Shown one piece after another: positions 26,734 through 37,700 of a DNA stretch of 64,000 nucleotides. The stretch's first letter is position 1; every line of letters begins with the position of its first letter. The stretch covers positions 248,001 to 312,000 of the forward strand of contig NZ_FQWB01000002.1 in assembly GCF_900129545.1 (NCBI RefSeq). The letters are read 5' to 3'. The notes under the pieces are model-generated. The model ran no database searches and had not been told where the DNA came from. It saw nothing but the letters and a program-made list of their open reading frames with translations. The position numbers were made by a program, and so were the translations under genes. Source of the stretch: Flavobacterium fluvii (GTDB taxonomy: Bacteria > Bacteroidota > Bacteroidia > Flavobacteriales > Flavobacteriaceae).

Positions 26734-29700
26734 TTAGGTTTCATTCTGCCCTTTATTTTTAATATAATCATTAGGGGTAATGCCGTATATTTTTTTGAAT
26801 TCGCGGCTAAAGTATTTGGCATCATTAAATCCAACTTGTAAAGCGACTGACAGGATATTGGTTTCGCCTTTTTGGAAAAACTCAACTGCGTGTTTTAAAC
26901 GTTGTGTTTTAATAAATTCGTTTAAGGATAAGTTGGTGAGCGCACTAAATTTCTTGTACAAAACAGATTTACTCATGCCAATTTCTGCAGTAATAAAACC
27001 GAGGTCTAAATTGGTATTGGCAATATTCTCTTGGATGATTTGTTGCAGTTTTTGCAAGAATATCTCTTCTTGGGATGATTCTGCATTTGTTATAATCGGC
27101 AATTGTAATAGCTGTTCACTGTATTTTTTTTGCAGGGCAACTTTTAAGGTTAAGAGATTGCGGATATTAAGTTGTAAAATTTGATCGCTAAAAGGCTTGG
27201 TAATATAGGCGTCGGCACCATGTTGCAAACCATGTATTTGATGTACGGGAGCTGACTTGGCCGTTAACATAATTACAGGAATATGAGATGTACGCACATC
27301 TGTTTTAAGCTTTTTACAAAGTTCCAATCCATCCATAATAGGCATCATCACATCGCTAATGATCAAATCGGGAAGGGTCTGAAGAGCCGTTTTCCAACCT
27401 TCCAAACCATTTTCGCTTTCATAAACATGATAATTCGTTTCTAAGGATTGTTTAATAAAATCTCGAACTTCATCATTGTCTTCAACAATTAAAATAGTCG
27501 CGCTTTTGCTTTTATTTTCCTCAGCAGGAATGTCAATAAAATTTTCGGATGAGTTATCTTCAATGTCCTCAATAATACTATTTTCAATTCTAGGTATTGG
27601 CGAAATATCAATTTCATTCAAATGATTTTTGCCCAATTTCAATAGTACCGTAAAAGTAGTTTTTCCTGTTTTTTCTTCAGAAGCAGGCTTGCTTTTTACA
27701 CTTATTTTTCCCTTATGAAGTTCTATCAGACTTTTAGTCAGCGCAAGGCCAATGCCTGTACCTAAACTTTGCTCTGCCTGATAAAAGTTCGTGAAAATAT
27801 CATTTAGATTATTGATGGAAATGCCTTTGCCGTTATCGCTTACCGTAATTTTTACCTTTTGATTTTTTAAAGTTATTTTTAGGTTTATTATGCCTTCGTT
27901 TGGAGTAAACTTAAATGCATTTGACAATAAATTAAAAAATACTTTTTCCATTTGGTCTTTGTCAAAATAAACCAAAATTTCAGGATGACTGCTTTTAAAA
28001 GTATACTGAATATTTTTTGCTTCGGCCAGCGTTTGAAAATGATTAAAAACTTCTTTTAAAGCACTTACAATATCTTCTTCAAAAAAATACAGGCGCATAT
28101 TACCGGAATCCGCTTTCCTGAAATCCAATAATTCGTTTACCAATCGGTATAATCTTTCGGTATTGTTTTTAATGCTTACCGCATATTTATTTGCCTGAGT
28201 ATTTGCGGCAGTTAATTTTTCTAATTTTTCAATCGGTCCTAAAATTAGGGTTAATGGAGTCCTGATTTCATGCGACACATTCGTGAAAAAATCAAGCTTC
28301 ATTTTTTCAAAATGCAGTTCTTGTTTAAGTTCTGATCTTGCTTTTAGGAACTTCATAATGTAATTTACAAGGGCAAAGACAGCAATAAAATAAATAAGAT
28401 ATGCCCACCAGGTTTTCCAGATAGGAGGAAGTACCACTACATTTATTTTTTTGACATTCTTGTTCCAAATACCATCGTTATTGGACGATTTGACCAGAAA
28501 ATCATAGTCTCCTGCAGGCAAATTAGTATAGGTAGCCGATGGAATAGCTACATAATTCCAGTTTTTCTCAAAACCATCAAGCTTATAGGCATACTTGTTT
28601 TTGTTTGATTTTATAAAATTTAATGCCGAAAACTCGATTGTGAAATTGTTTTGATCGTGCTCAAAAGTCAAGGAGTTGCTAAAATTAACGTCTTGTTCCA
28701 GAAGACCGCTTTCATCGTTGACTTTTACACTTCTATTAAACAATTTAAGGTTAGAAAGCACAACATCTGGTGGCATTGTATTTTTTTGGATATTATGCGG
28801 AATAAAGCTCACTAAGCCGTTGTAAGTACCAAAAAATAGTTGCCCTTGACTGTCTTTAAATACGGAATTGGTATTGAATTGGATATCAGGAAGACCATCA
28901 AAAATATTAAAATTTCTAAAAGTATTTAAAAGGCGATTGTATTTTACCAAACCATTATCAGTACCTATCCATAAGTTGGAATCATTATCTTCCGTAATGG
29001 CCAATATATTGTCGCTCGGTAAACCATTAGAGGTGTTAAAAATTTTAAAACTATTATTTTTCAGGTTGAGCAATGCCAGACCATTATGATAGGTTCCAAC
29101 CCACATATAGCCTTGACTGTCTTCCAGAAAACAGTTAATATTGTATTTGAATGGCTTGTTAGAGCTGTCTTTAAAATTTTTATACTGAATTTTTGACCCT
29201 TGGTAAACATAAATTCCAAGAGGAGTGCCAATCCAAACAGTACCCTTTTTATCTTCAAATAATGCATTGATTGACTTGTCAAGAATTGCTTTTGCATTGG
29301 TGCTAATGAAACTGAATTTTTGCTGTGCAATATCGTATATATTAATACCGATATCTGTTCCAATAACCAATTTGTTTTTGTTATTAACGATCAAGCAGTT
29401 AACGTTGTCGGAGGCAATACGGTTGTTGCTGGGGGCATTTCGTCTAAAAATCGTAAAACTGGAAGTTTTAGGATTAAAAAGATCCAAACCTCCTAAACCT
29501 GTTCCTATCCAAACGTTTTGGTTTTTGTCAATGGCGATAGCCTTAACCAGATTGGAACTCAGGCTGTTTTTATCGTTAATATTGTTTTTATAATTGGTAA
29601 ACTGTTGGTTGCTCCTATTAAAATAATTTAAACCTCCGGCTTCGGTACCAATCCATAAATTGTGCTTGTTGTCTTCAACTATTGAACTGATTATATTGCT

Positions 29701-30783
29701 GCTGATACTATTTTTATTGATGTTATTTTGATAAACAGTAAATGGCGTATTTACCGAATAAACAACGTTAGCCCCTCCAAAATAAGTCCCTATCCAAACT
29801 GAGCCATTCTTGTCCTGAAAAATGTCATAAATAGAGTTTTGGCTTAAACTGTTTGGTTTTGTGGGATCGTGCTGATAATTGATAAATTGGTGGGTGTAGG
29901 GGTTCAAAATTGATAATCCATCTTGTGTTCCAATCCAAAGCGAACCATTTTTATGAAGCAAAATTTTACGGACATTATTATTGACCAATGAGTTTTTGTC
30001 ATTGTTATTTTTTACAAAATGAGTCAGCTGCGATGTTTTCTTGTCAAAAAGATAGAGCCCGCTTTTTTTGGTTCCAATCCAGTATTTCAAATTTTGATCT
30101 TGTATGATACTTGAAATCAGGTCAATGTTTTCACTGTTTTTAAATTCGGAGCTGAAATGTCTTTTTGTAACCAGTTTTTGGTTAGCGAAATACAATTCAT
30201 ATAATCCATCAGATGTCCCCACCCAAACATGATGGGCATTATCTTCAAAAAGTTCTGAAACCTGAAGATTGCCATTTGCAATTTTGATAGGGCGAAATGT
30301 ATTGCTGTTTGCGGCTTTAAATTTTAGTCGTGTTAAGGAGCCTACCCATAAATTTCCTTTAGAGTCTTGCAATACCTTCAAAAGACCTTCGCTTTGTGGC
30401 AGAATGGTTTCAAAAGAATTGTCTTCGGAATGGTATAAATCCAGTCCGCCAGATACCACCCACATTTTTTTGTTTGAAGCTAATGCCAGTTTTTTGATAA
30501 AATCGTTGGAAGATATACTGTTTTTATTTTCAGGGTCATTTTTAAAAACTTTAAATGTACGTCCGTCAAAACGGTTTAAGCCATATTTTGTGCCCAGCCA
30601 AATGAAACCGGTAGAGTCTTGACTGATTGATAAAACAGAGTTGTTCGAAAGACCATTTGTAACATCCAAATGGTTAAATGATAATGAATTGTTTTGAGCA
30701 AAGCTTTTAGAATATGAAAAAAGCAAGCTCCAGAAGCAAATCCCCCAAAAAAGAAATCTAAGATTGTGATTTTTAAAAATCAT
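26734..30783 (-). CDS. Hybrid two-component sensor/AraC-type regulator (HTCS)
   Basis: Single-protein signalling system (1349 aa) that senses an oligosaccharide in the periplasm and activates PUL genes. Parts: signal peptide (1-29); a double beta-propeller of about 14 Reg_prop repeats with WIGT..GL motifs (about 35-690); a Y_Y_Y domain; a membrane segment near 790-812; HisKA with phospho-acceptor His838 in NVSHEIRTP; HATPase_c with DNGKGI and GTGIGLAL; a receiver with Asp1144 in ISDVMMP; and a C-terminal AraC HTH (LQVGFNDAKYFSREFKK). All key residues are intact. It is transcribed away from the beta-helix-sulfatase-susCD operon. AraC domains bind direct repeats, so the tandem 21-bp boxes at 19952, 31016 and 34531 are its likely targets. 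Confidence 0.97.
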   Translation of the reverse strand: MIFKNHNLRFLFWGICFWSLLFSYSKSFAQNNSLSFNHLDVTNGLSNNSVLSISQDSTGFIWLGTKYGLNRFDGRTFKVFKNDPENKNSISSNDFIKKLALASNKKMWVVSGGLDLYHSEDNSFETILPQSEGLLKVLQDSKGNLWVGSLTRLKFKAANSNTFRPIKIANGNLQVSELFEDNAHHVWVGTSDGLYELYFANQKLVTKRHFSSEFKNSENIDLISSIIQDQNLKYWIGTKKSGLYLFDKKTSQLTHFVKNNNDKNSLVNNNVRKILLHKNGSLWIGTQDGLSILNPYTHQFINYQHDPTKPNSLSQNSIYDIFQDKNGSVWIGTYFGGANVVYSVNTPFTVYQNNINKNSISSNIISSIVEDNKHNLWIGTEAGGLNYFNRSNQQFTNYKNNINDKNSLSSNLVKAIAIDKNQNVWIGTGLGGLDLFNPKTSSFTIFRRNAPSNNRIASDNVNCLIVNNKNKLVIGTDIGINIYDIAQQKFSFISTNAKAILDKSINALFEDKKGTVWIGTPLGIYVYQGSKIQYKNFKDSSNKPFKYNINCFLEDSQGYMWVGTYHNGLALLNLKNNSFKIFNTSNGLPSDNILAITEDNDSNLWIGTDNGLVKYNRLLNTFRNFNIFDGLPDIQFNTNSVFKDSQGQLFFGTYNGLVSFIPHNIQKNTMPPDVVLSNLKLFNRSVKVNDESGLLEQDVNFSNSLTFEHDQNNFTIEFSALNFIKSNKNKYAYKLDGFEKNWNYVAIPSATYTNLPAGDYDFLVKSSNNDGIWNKNVKKINVVVLPPIWKTWWAYLIYFIAVFALVNYIMKFLKARSELKQELHFEKMKLDFFTNVSHEIRTPLTLILGPIEKLEKLTAANTQANKYAVSIKNNTERLYRLVNELLDFRKADSGNMRLYFFEEDIVSALKEVFNHFQTLAEAKNIQYTFKSSHPEILVYFDKDQMEKVFFNLLSNAFKFTPNEGIINLKITLKNQKVKITVSDNGKGISINNLNDIFTNFYQAEQSLGTGIGLALTKSLIELHKGKISVKSKPASEEKTGKTTFTVLLKLGKNHLNEIDISPIPRIENSIIEDIEDNSSENFIDIPAEENKSKSATILIVEDNDEVRDFIKQSLETNYHVYESENGLEGWKTALQTLPDLIISDVMMPIMDGLELCKKLKTDVRTSHIPVIMLTAKSAPVHQIHGLQHGADAYITKPFSDQILQLNIRNLLTLKVALQKKYSEQLLQLPIITNAESSQEEIFLQKLQQIIQENIANTNLDLGFITAEIGMSKSVLYKKFSALTNLSLNEFIKTQRLKHAVEFFQKGETNILSVALQVGFNDAKYFSREFKKIYGITPNDYIKNKGQNET

Positions 30784-31015
30784 TAAAAAGGTTTAAGGTT
30801 TATAAAATTAAGCAGCATTTTGATGCGGTTAAAATATTTCAATTTTATTTTCAAAAAATGTAAAGTAGGGGAAAAAATAGTATTTGTTACTATTATAGAT
30901 ATGTGTCAAAATTAGTAGAAATTTTATTAGTCTAAAAATAATAATGATTTAAAACTTAAATAAATTAATATCTAATCCCTTGATGTAGGTAAAAATGAAA
31001 TGTCTGGAACTCCAA

Positions 31016-31084
31016 TAAAAGGAAATTTTTCCTCTTATAAAGGAGATATTTAATCTGTTTTCCCAATCATTAATATCAATTTTG
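31016..31084 (+). promoter_or_regulatory. PUL promoter 2: tandem 21-bp box and -7 box, no LacI operator
   Basis: Repeats with AAAAGGAA and TAAAGGAG cores, GG at 31021-22 and 31042-43, exactly 21 bp apart. Counting the same 19 bp beyond the second unit as in promoters 1 and 3 gives CAATTTTG (31077-31084), which fits the -7 consensus TAnnTTTG except for the first base. No palindrome follows at the LacI position. The rest of 30784-31115 shows only AT-rich sequence, which must also contain the start of the divergent HTCS gene. Confidence 0.65.
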
Positions 31085-31115
31085 ATGGTAGTAATTTAGT
31101 AGCATATTTTTAGCA

Positions 31116-32882
31116 ATGAAAAAAAATAATATCAATAAGGCTTTGGTTTGTGTGTTTCTTGTAACAATTGGTTTTTCATGCTTTGCGCAACAGGAATCCG
31201 CTATTTATAAGGAGTTTAAGAAGGAAAGCAGAAAATCTATTTTGCCTGATTTTTCGTATGCCGGTTACCATTACGGAGAGCAACCCATTCCAGATATTAC
31301 AAGGAATGTAATTGACGTAACCCAGCATGGCATTAAAGCAAACTCGATGAAAGACCAGACCAAAGAAGTGCAAAAACTTATAGATAAAGTAGGCACCGAG
31401 GGAGGAGGCGTTTTGTATTTTCCGAAAGGAGTTTATTATTTTAATATGAACCCGAGGGAAAAGCAATTTTTGCAAATAAACCATAGCAATATAGTGTTGA
31501 GAGGAGAGAATAATAGCATAAACGGAACCGTGTTTTTTGACGGTAATCCATTAACACAAGATGATATTAGCCCTTGGTTGTCTCCTGCGTTAATTCAAAC
31601 GGGGTCTAAATTACAGAATACAGCAAGTTTCTGGGGAATAGATTATCCTAAAAATGCGGTAAACCATTCAGAAGTAATTTCAACCAAGGCAGGTTCAGTA
31701 AACGGAGAAATTCAAGAAGCGCAAGTTTTGACCCAATTCACTAAAAATGCCAAAAAAGGGGATAAAACTTTGTGGTTAAAAAGCACGGCACAGTTGGCGG
31801 CCAATGATTATATTTTATTGGGCTTATACAACTCTGATGACGCAGGGACACTGATTAAAAGTATTATCAGCCCTGTTGAAGAATTTTATGATTTTGAAGC
31901 GTCTGCCAAAAGTGCAGGTCCCAGTAGAGCGCCTTCTTACCAATGGCTAGTGCAAATTGAGAGTGTATCTAAAAACAGCATTACCCTAAAGCAACCTCTG
32001 AGAAGAGATTTTGATCTAAAATACCAACCTGTTTTGGCAAAGGCGGAAATGCTTGGCGAAATTGGTGTCGAAAATATTTACATAAAATCGGCTTGGGCAG
32101 GCTATTATTGCCACCACGGTTGCGAGGGAAGCGATAAATACCAAGGACAGGAGATGGATTACGGTTGGAATGCCATCATTTTTTGCAGGGTGGCCAATGG
32201 TTGGATAAAAAATGTGACTTTGGAAAATTTTACCAGTCCGGTTTATTTGTTGGACAGCAGAAATGTTACTGTTGACGGTGTAGAGTTTTTAGGTTTTGAC
32301 GGCCACAGCGGGGTTAAAATTTACAGTCATGCCTGCGACAATTTAATTCAAAACCTGAATTTCAAAAACAATTTTACCCACGTATTAAGCGGCGAGGGCA
32401 ATGCTTATGGTAATGTTTTCAGAAACGTCAATTATAAGGCGGTCAGCGGAAAGCCGGGCTTGTTTGATTTCCATGGCTTTAGTGACAGAAGATTTTCGCC
32501 TCCTGCCGAAAATTTATTCGAAAACATTAAAGGTCTGAATAAAATCAGTGGAGGTGGAGCGCCAAACAATTTACCGCACACTGCCAATTTCAATACTTGG
32601 TGGAATATTGAACTAGCCGATTTTAACGATAAAGATTCAGAGCTGTTTTATAGTTGGCAGTCTCCTCTAAAAGGTTTGGTCAAAGATAATTTAAGCCATC
32701 AAATGTATCCAAAAAGTATTTTGGCAGGTGTTTACCAACCGCAATTCGAGGCAACCCTAAACGGCAATACAGCCGATACCAATGACCAATGGATTTATAC
32801 CGAAAATTTTAATAAGGGAAAAGTATATCCGTTGTCCTTGTATGATGCCCAATTAAAATTGAGGCTTCATAAAAAGAAGTAA
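31116..32882 (+). CDS. Right-handed beta-helix protein (DUF4955-like), putative lyase
   Basis: Exported protein of 588 aa with a signal peptide (1-25). An unusual N-terminal motif LPDFSYAGYH at 43-52 is followed by the pectate-lyase-3 type opening (DVTQHGIKANSMKDQT, GGGVLYFPKGVYYF) and beta-helix coils (NVTVDGVEFLGFDGHSG, NAYGNVFRNV). It ends in SLYDAQLKLRL. The 527-aa protein at 41186 has the same opening motif and the same C-terminal motif, so the two are paralogues. I recall such proteins as DUF4955-containing. The fold fits polysaccharide lyases, and His-rich CHHGC near residue 330 could belong to an active site. It heads the operon with sulfatase, susC and susD (43-bp gap to the sulfatase). 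A lyase role is inferred, not shown. Confidence 0.72.
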   Translation: MKKNNINKALVCVFLVTIGFSCFAQQESAIYKEFKKESRKSILPDFSYAGYHYGEQPIPDITRNVIDVTQHGIKANSMKDQTKEVQKLIDKVGTEGGGVLYFPKGVYYFNMNPREKQFLQINHSNIVLRGENNSINGTVFFDGNPLTQDDISPWLSPALIQTGSKLQNTASFWGIDYPKNAVNHSEVISTKAGSVNGEIQEAQVLTQFTKNAKKGDKTLWLKSTAQLAANDYILLGLYNSDDAGTLIKSIISPVEEFYDFEASAKSAGPSRAPSYQWLVQIESVSKNSITLKQPLRRDFDLKYQPVLAKAEMLGEIGVENIYIKSAWAGYYCHHGCEGSDKYQGQEMDYGWNAIIFCRVANGWIKNVTLENFTSPVYLLDSRNVTVDGVEFLGFDGHSGVKIYSHACDNLIQNLNFKNNFTHVLSGEGNAYGNVFRNVNYKAVSGKPGLFDFHGFSDRRFSPPAENLFENIKGLNKISGGGAPNNLPHTANFNTWWNIELADFNDKDSELFYSWQSPLKGLVKDNLSHQMYPKSILAGVYQPQFEATLNGNTADTNDQWIYTENFNKGKVYPLSLYDAQLKLRLHKKK

Positions 32883-32925
32883 GATAGGCTAATGTTGACT
32901 TTTTTATAACAAAGTGTAGATCATT

Positions 32926-34458
32926 ATGAAAAAAATATCATTTCTTTTTTATTCATTTTCCTTGCTTCTCATAGTGTCTTGCACGCCGAAACAGGAGAAT
33001 GAATCTGCTAAAAAGCCCAATGTAATATTTATTTATGTTGACGATTTGGGTTATGGTGATCTGAGTTGTTATGGAGCAACAGCGGTTCAAACTCCTAATG
33101 TTGATGCATTGGCAACCGGAGGAATTCAATTTACGGATGCCCATTGTACTGCTGCAACCTGTACACCATCAAGATATTCTTTGCTTACCGGAAGTTATGC
33201 TTTTAGAAACAATGCGGCCATTTTGCCGGGAAATGCTCCATTAATTATCAATCCTGGGCAAGAAACCATTGCCGACATGTTTAAAAAAGGCGGCTATGCT
33301 ACGGCAGTTGTGGGTAAATGGCATTTGGGGTTAGGAAATGGCAGTCCGGATTGGAACGCAGCCATTAAACCGGGACCATTAGAGATAGGATTTGACTATA
33401 GTTACTTAATACCAGCAACAGCAGACAGGGTTCCGACCGTATTTGTTGAAAATCACAACGTGGTCAATCTGGATCCAAATGACCCTATAACAGTGAGCTA
33501 TGATAAAAGAATTGGGACAGACCCAATTGGTTTAGAAGAAGGAGAGGTTTTAAAAATGACTGCCGATGCCCAACACAGTGGGACAGTAGTGAATGGAATA
33601 AGCCGAATAGGATATATGAGTGGGGGACATAAGGCTTATTGGAAAGATGAAGAATTTCCTAATATACTAACTAGCAAAGCAACTGACTTTATTACCAGTC
33701 ATAAAAACAAGCCTTTTTTCTTGTATTTCGCCTTACCCGATATTCATGTACCCAGGGCGCCCAACGCAAAATTTGCCGGAAAAACAACTATGGGACCCCG
33801 AGGCGATGCCATTGTCCAAATGGATTGGGTTACAGGCCAGATTATGAAAAAGCTCAAAGAACTAAACTTGGCAGATAACACCATTATCGTTTTCAGCAGT
33901 GACAATGGTCCCGTTTTGGATGATGGTTATGCCGATAAGTCGGTTGTTAACAGTGATAATCACCGTCCGGGAGGGAATTTTAGAGGAGGCAAGTACAGCG
34001 CTTATGAAGCAGGTACCCGAGTACCGACAATTGTTTATTGGCCTGCAAAAATTAAACCGGCCAAAAGTCAGGCGCTACTTAGCCAGGTAGATTTCTTTGC
34101 TTCGTTTGCAAAATTAATAGGCGTAAAAATAGAAAATGCAGCAACAGCTGTCGATAGTTTTGATATGCTTGACGTATTGATGGGGAAAAATACAAAAGGG
34201 CGCACCAATATGCTTGAAGAAGCTTTTACCATGTCAATAAGAGTAGGGAATTGGAAATACATTGCTCCACAAACCAAAGCAACACCTGATTGGTTGGTCA
34301 ATAAAGATATAAAAACGGGTCTGCAACAAACCCCGCAACTCTACAATTTAAGTAATGACCCTAGAGAAGAGAATAATTTGGCTGAAAAAATGCCTGAAAG
34401 AATCAAAGCGATGGCGGCACAATTATCAAAAATAATGAAAGCCCCTACAAAGAATTAG
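32926..34458 (+). CDS. Sulfatase lipoprotein (family S1 type)
   Basis: Sulfatase of 510 aa with a lipoprotein leader (LLIVSC, lipid Cys19). VDDLGYGD carries the calcium-binding Asp39/Asp40, and CTPSRYSLLTG starts at Cys79, which would become formylglycine. GKWHLGLG, SDNGPV and a C-terminal subdomain (LYNLSNDPREENNL) complete the family pattern. It follows the first beta-helix gene and precedes susC, so desulfation of the imported or surface-bound glycan is its expected job. It is longer than and clearly different from the partial sulfatase at the window start. The position of the removed sulfate cannot be told from sequence alone. Confidence 0.95.
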   Translation: MKKISFLFYSFSLLLIVSCTPKQENESAKKPNVIFIYVDDLGYGDLSCYGATAVQTPNVDALATGGIQFTDAHCTAATCTPSRYSLLTGSYAFRNNAAILPGNAPLIINPGQETIADMFKKGGYATAVVGKWHLGLGNGSPDWNAAIKPGPLEIGFDYSYLIPATADRVPTVFVENHNVVNLDPNDPITVSYDKRIGTDPIGLEEGEVLKMTADAQHSGTVVNGISRIGYMSGGHKAYWKDEEFPNILTSKATDFITSHKNKPFFLYFALPDIHVPRAPNAKFAGKTTMGPRGDAIVQMDWVTGQIMKKLKELNLADNTIIVFSSDNGPVLDDGYADKSVVNSDNHRPGGNFRGGKYSAYEAGTRVPTIVYWPAKIKPAKSQALLSQVDFFASFAKLIGVKIENAATAVDSFDMLDVLMGKNTKGRTNMLEEAFTMSIRVGNWKYIAPQTKATPDWLVNKDIKTGLQQTPQLYNLSNDPREENNLAEKMPERIKAMAAQLSKIMKAPTKN

Positions 34459-34530
34459 TCCCAAATAAATTATTGAGCCAAATAGTTTATTGAGAACCCC
34501 AAAAAAGCTTTAGCATCCGTAGAATAAGGG

Positions 34531-34628
34531 AAAAAGGAATATTTTACCCTGAAAAAGGAAGATTGTCTCCTTTTAAAATAAAGCTTCGGAGTACATTTGA
34601 AATCATCTTTTTAATGAAAACGTTTTCG
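34531..34628 (+). promoter_or_regulatory. PUL promoter 3 (susCD): tandem 21-bp box, -7 box and LacI operator
   Basis: Direct repeats AAAAAGGAATATTTTACC (34531-34551 unit) and AAAAAGGAAGATTGTCTCC (34552-34572 unit), 19 bp, TACATTTG (34592-34599), 15 bp, then TGAAAACGTTTTCG (34615-34628) with a perfect 12-bp palindromic core. Order and every distance equal those of promoter 1, and the stretch TTTGAAATCATC after the -7 box start is also shared. The intergenic stretch 34459-34766 holds no gene besides this module. Confidence 0.8.
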
Positions 34629-34766
34629 TAATTCGAATAAATAGAGTAAATTAATAATATGAAAAATGAACATAAATGAATGAACCTAAGACAACTATGT
34701 GAAACAAACTAACCCTTAACCAAAAACCGATTTAAAAAAAATTAACTTAAACTAAAATAAATAATT

Positions 34767-37700
34767 ATGAAAAATTTGAATTTGAAATACCAGCCTTTAT
34801 CCAAGGTTTTCAGACATTTACTTGTCGGTATTTTTATGATAATGGCACCAGGTTTTGTGCAGGCACAGAGCAGAACGATATCTGGCTCTGTACATGATGA
34901 CAAAAAAGAGCCTCTGCCAGGTGTAACTGTTTCAGTAAAAGGAACAAACGTAGCAGCTTTAACGGATGGTAATGGTCAATTTAACATCAAGGCTGATTCA
35001 AAAGACCAATTGGTTTTTACTTATATAAGTTATGAATCAGCTACAGTTACTGTAGGGGACAAAAGTTCGATAAATGTTACCCTGAAATCGGCAACGAGTG
35101 CCCTGGATGAGGTCGTTGTAATTGGTTACGGAACAATGAAAAGAAAAGATTTGACTGGTTCTGTCGGCAGTGTATCCATGGCGGATATCAACAAGGCACC
35201 TATCCGTTCTTTCGACGATGCTTTGGCTGGTCGTGTGGCTGGGGTGCAGGTAACTTCTTCAGACGGTAGACCGGGATCTGGTGTTGATATCGTAATTCGT
35301 GGTAATAACTCGCTTACGCAAGCTAACAGTCCATTGTATGTTATTGATGGTTTCTTGATTGAAGATCCCAACAATAACGTGATCAACCCTGCTGATATCG
35401 AATCTATCGATATCTTGAAAGACGCTTCGGCTACGGCTATTTACGGAGCTCGTGGAGCGAATGGGGTTATCGTAATCCAGACTAAAAGAGGTAAACAGGG
35501 TAAACCGGTATTTACGTTTAACAGTACGACAGGGGTACAAAGTTCAACATCTAGAATAGAGGTCTTGAGTCCATACGATTATGTGAGCTATCAAATTGAA
35601 TATGATCCTACACCTGTTGCTCCAGTAAATCAGCCTAAAAGCCCTACAGAGCTTTATCTTACTGGGCCAGGAAGAACATTGGACTATTACAAAACAGTAT
35701 CTCCAATTGATTGGCAAGACCTGATTACTCGTACGGCTTTGTACAAAAATAATGATTTTGCCGTAAGAGGAGGAACTGAAAAGTTTAAGTATGCAGCTTC
35801 TGTTTCTGCTACAGATCAGGATGGTATTGTAGTAAACTCAAATTATAAAAGATACCAAGGGCGTTTAAACCTTGACTATAATATTACCGATAAGTTGAAA
35901 GTAGGTATTAATACCAACTATAGTTTCTTAAAACAAACCGGGTTAGATCCAACAAAAGGAGATTTTGCCGGGGCGACTACGTCCAATGTTTTTGCGTCTG
36001 TATGGGGATCGCGACCAGTTCCTTCTGATGATGTTGATTTAACAGATGCTTTTTCGGATCCTAGTATAACCAATGCTAGTGATTATAGAATGAATCCAAT
36101 AATTAATCTTGAAAACACTTACGAAGTAACCGAAACGAAAAATTTTGGATTTAATGGTTATTTGGAGTATTTATTGGCCAAGAATTTAAAATTGAGATCC
36201 ACTTTTGGAATTAATGAAAATAGATCTGAAAAAGATGCATTCTATAATACCAAAACGTCAAGAGGACGTGTAGGAAGTGTAAACGGAGTTAATGGTTCTA
36301 TTTCGAATACTAATTACAGCAACTGGTTGAATGAGAATACTATTACCTGGGATAAAACCTATGGCAAATCAAAAATCACTGCTTTGGGGGGATTTACTGC
36401 CCAACAAAGAAAAGATTGGTTCAATGGTTATGCCGAGACACAATTGAAAGATGAGAGTTTGATGTTTGACGGTATGGGAGTTGGATTAGGAGTGCCTGCC
36501 ATAGTGGTTCCTACTAATTCCAAGTGGACAATGGCTTCGTTTTTGGCAAGGGTGAATTACAACTACGGTTCAAAGTACATGATTACGGCTTCGATGAGAG
36601 CTGATGGATCTTCTAAATTTCCTTCACAAAATCATTGGGGGTATTTCCCATCGGGAGCTGTTGCATGGAAATTTAAAGAAGAAAATTTCCTGAAAAACAA
36701 TAAAACATTTTCAGACGGTAAATTGCGTGCCAGTTACGGACAAACCGGTAACAACCGAGTTGGAGCTTATGATTATCTTACTACCTATTTAAACACTATA
36801 GGTTCAACATATTCTTTTCAAGATCAATACAATGAAGGGGTTATACCTAACAAACTAGGAAATTCTGATTTGAAATGGGAAACCACGGAACAAATTGATG
36901 CCGGTATTGATTTAGGGTTCTTGAACCAAAGGATTACTTTTGCTGCCGATGTGTATAAAAAAACAACTAACGATTTGTTGTTGAGAGCGCAAATTCCAAA
37001 TTCTTCTGGATTTACTACAGCCTTTAAAAACATTGGTAGTGTAGAAAATAAAGGTTTGGAATTGACATTGAATACCAAAAACATTGTTACCAAAGATTTT
37101 ACTTGGACTACCAGTGCCAATATTGCGTTCAACAAAAATAAATTGCTAAAATTAAACGAGGGGCAGAATTTTATGGAAAGCCCTGTTACGAGTTATGACG
37201 CAAATACAAGTGCTTATATTGCAAAAGTAGGAGAGCCTATTGGGCAAATGTATGGTCTAGAATTTTTGGGGACATACAAAAATGAAGATTTCAATACTTC
37301 GGTTAATGGTAGTGGGGCAACTGTTTATACTTTGAAACCGGAGATTGCAGGGAATGGAAATGTAAGAGCAAATATCCGTCCTGGAGATGTTAAATATAAA
37401 GATCAAGATGGGAATTTAAATATAGACAAAGCGGACTATACCGTGATTGGAAATGGTGCGCCAAAACATACCGGGGGCTTCAATAATAACTTCACTTACA
37501 AAAACTTTGATTTGAACATATTCTTCCAATGGTCCTATGGTAATGACGTTTTGAATGTTAACCGAGCTGCTTTTGATATTGCTGGAGTAGGAGCAGCAAA
37601 AAACCTTTTTGAGGCGAATGTTGTGGATCGTTGGACTACGACTAATCCAAATTCTGATATTCCGCGTGTTAGAGGTTTTGTTGGATCTGCAGGAGGATAT

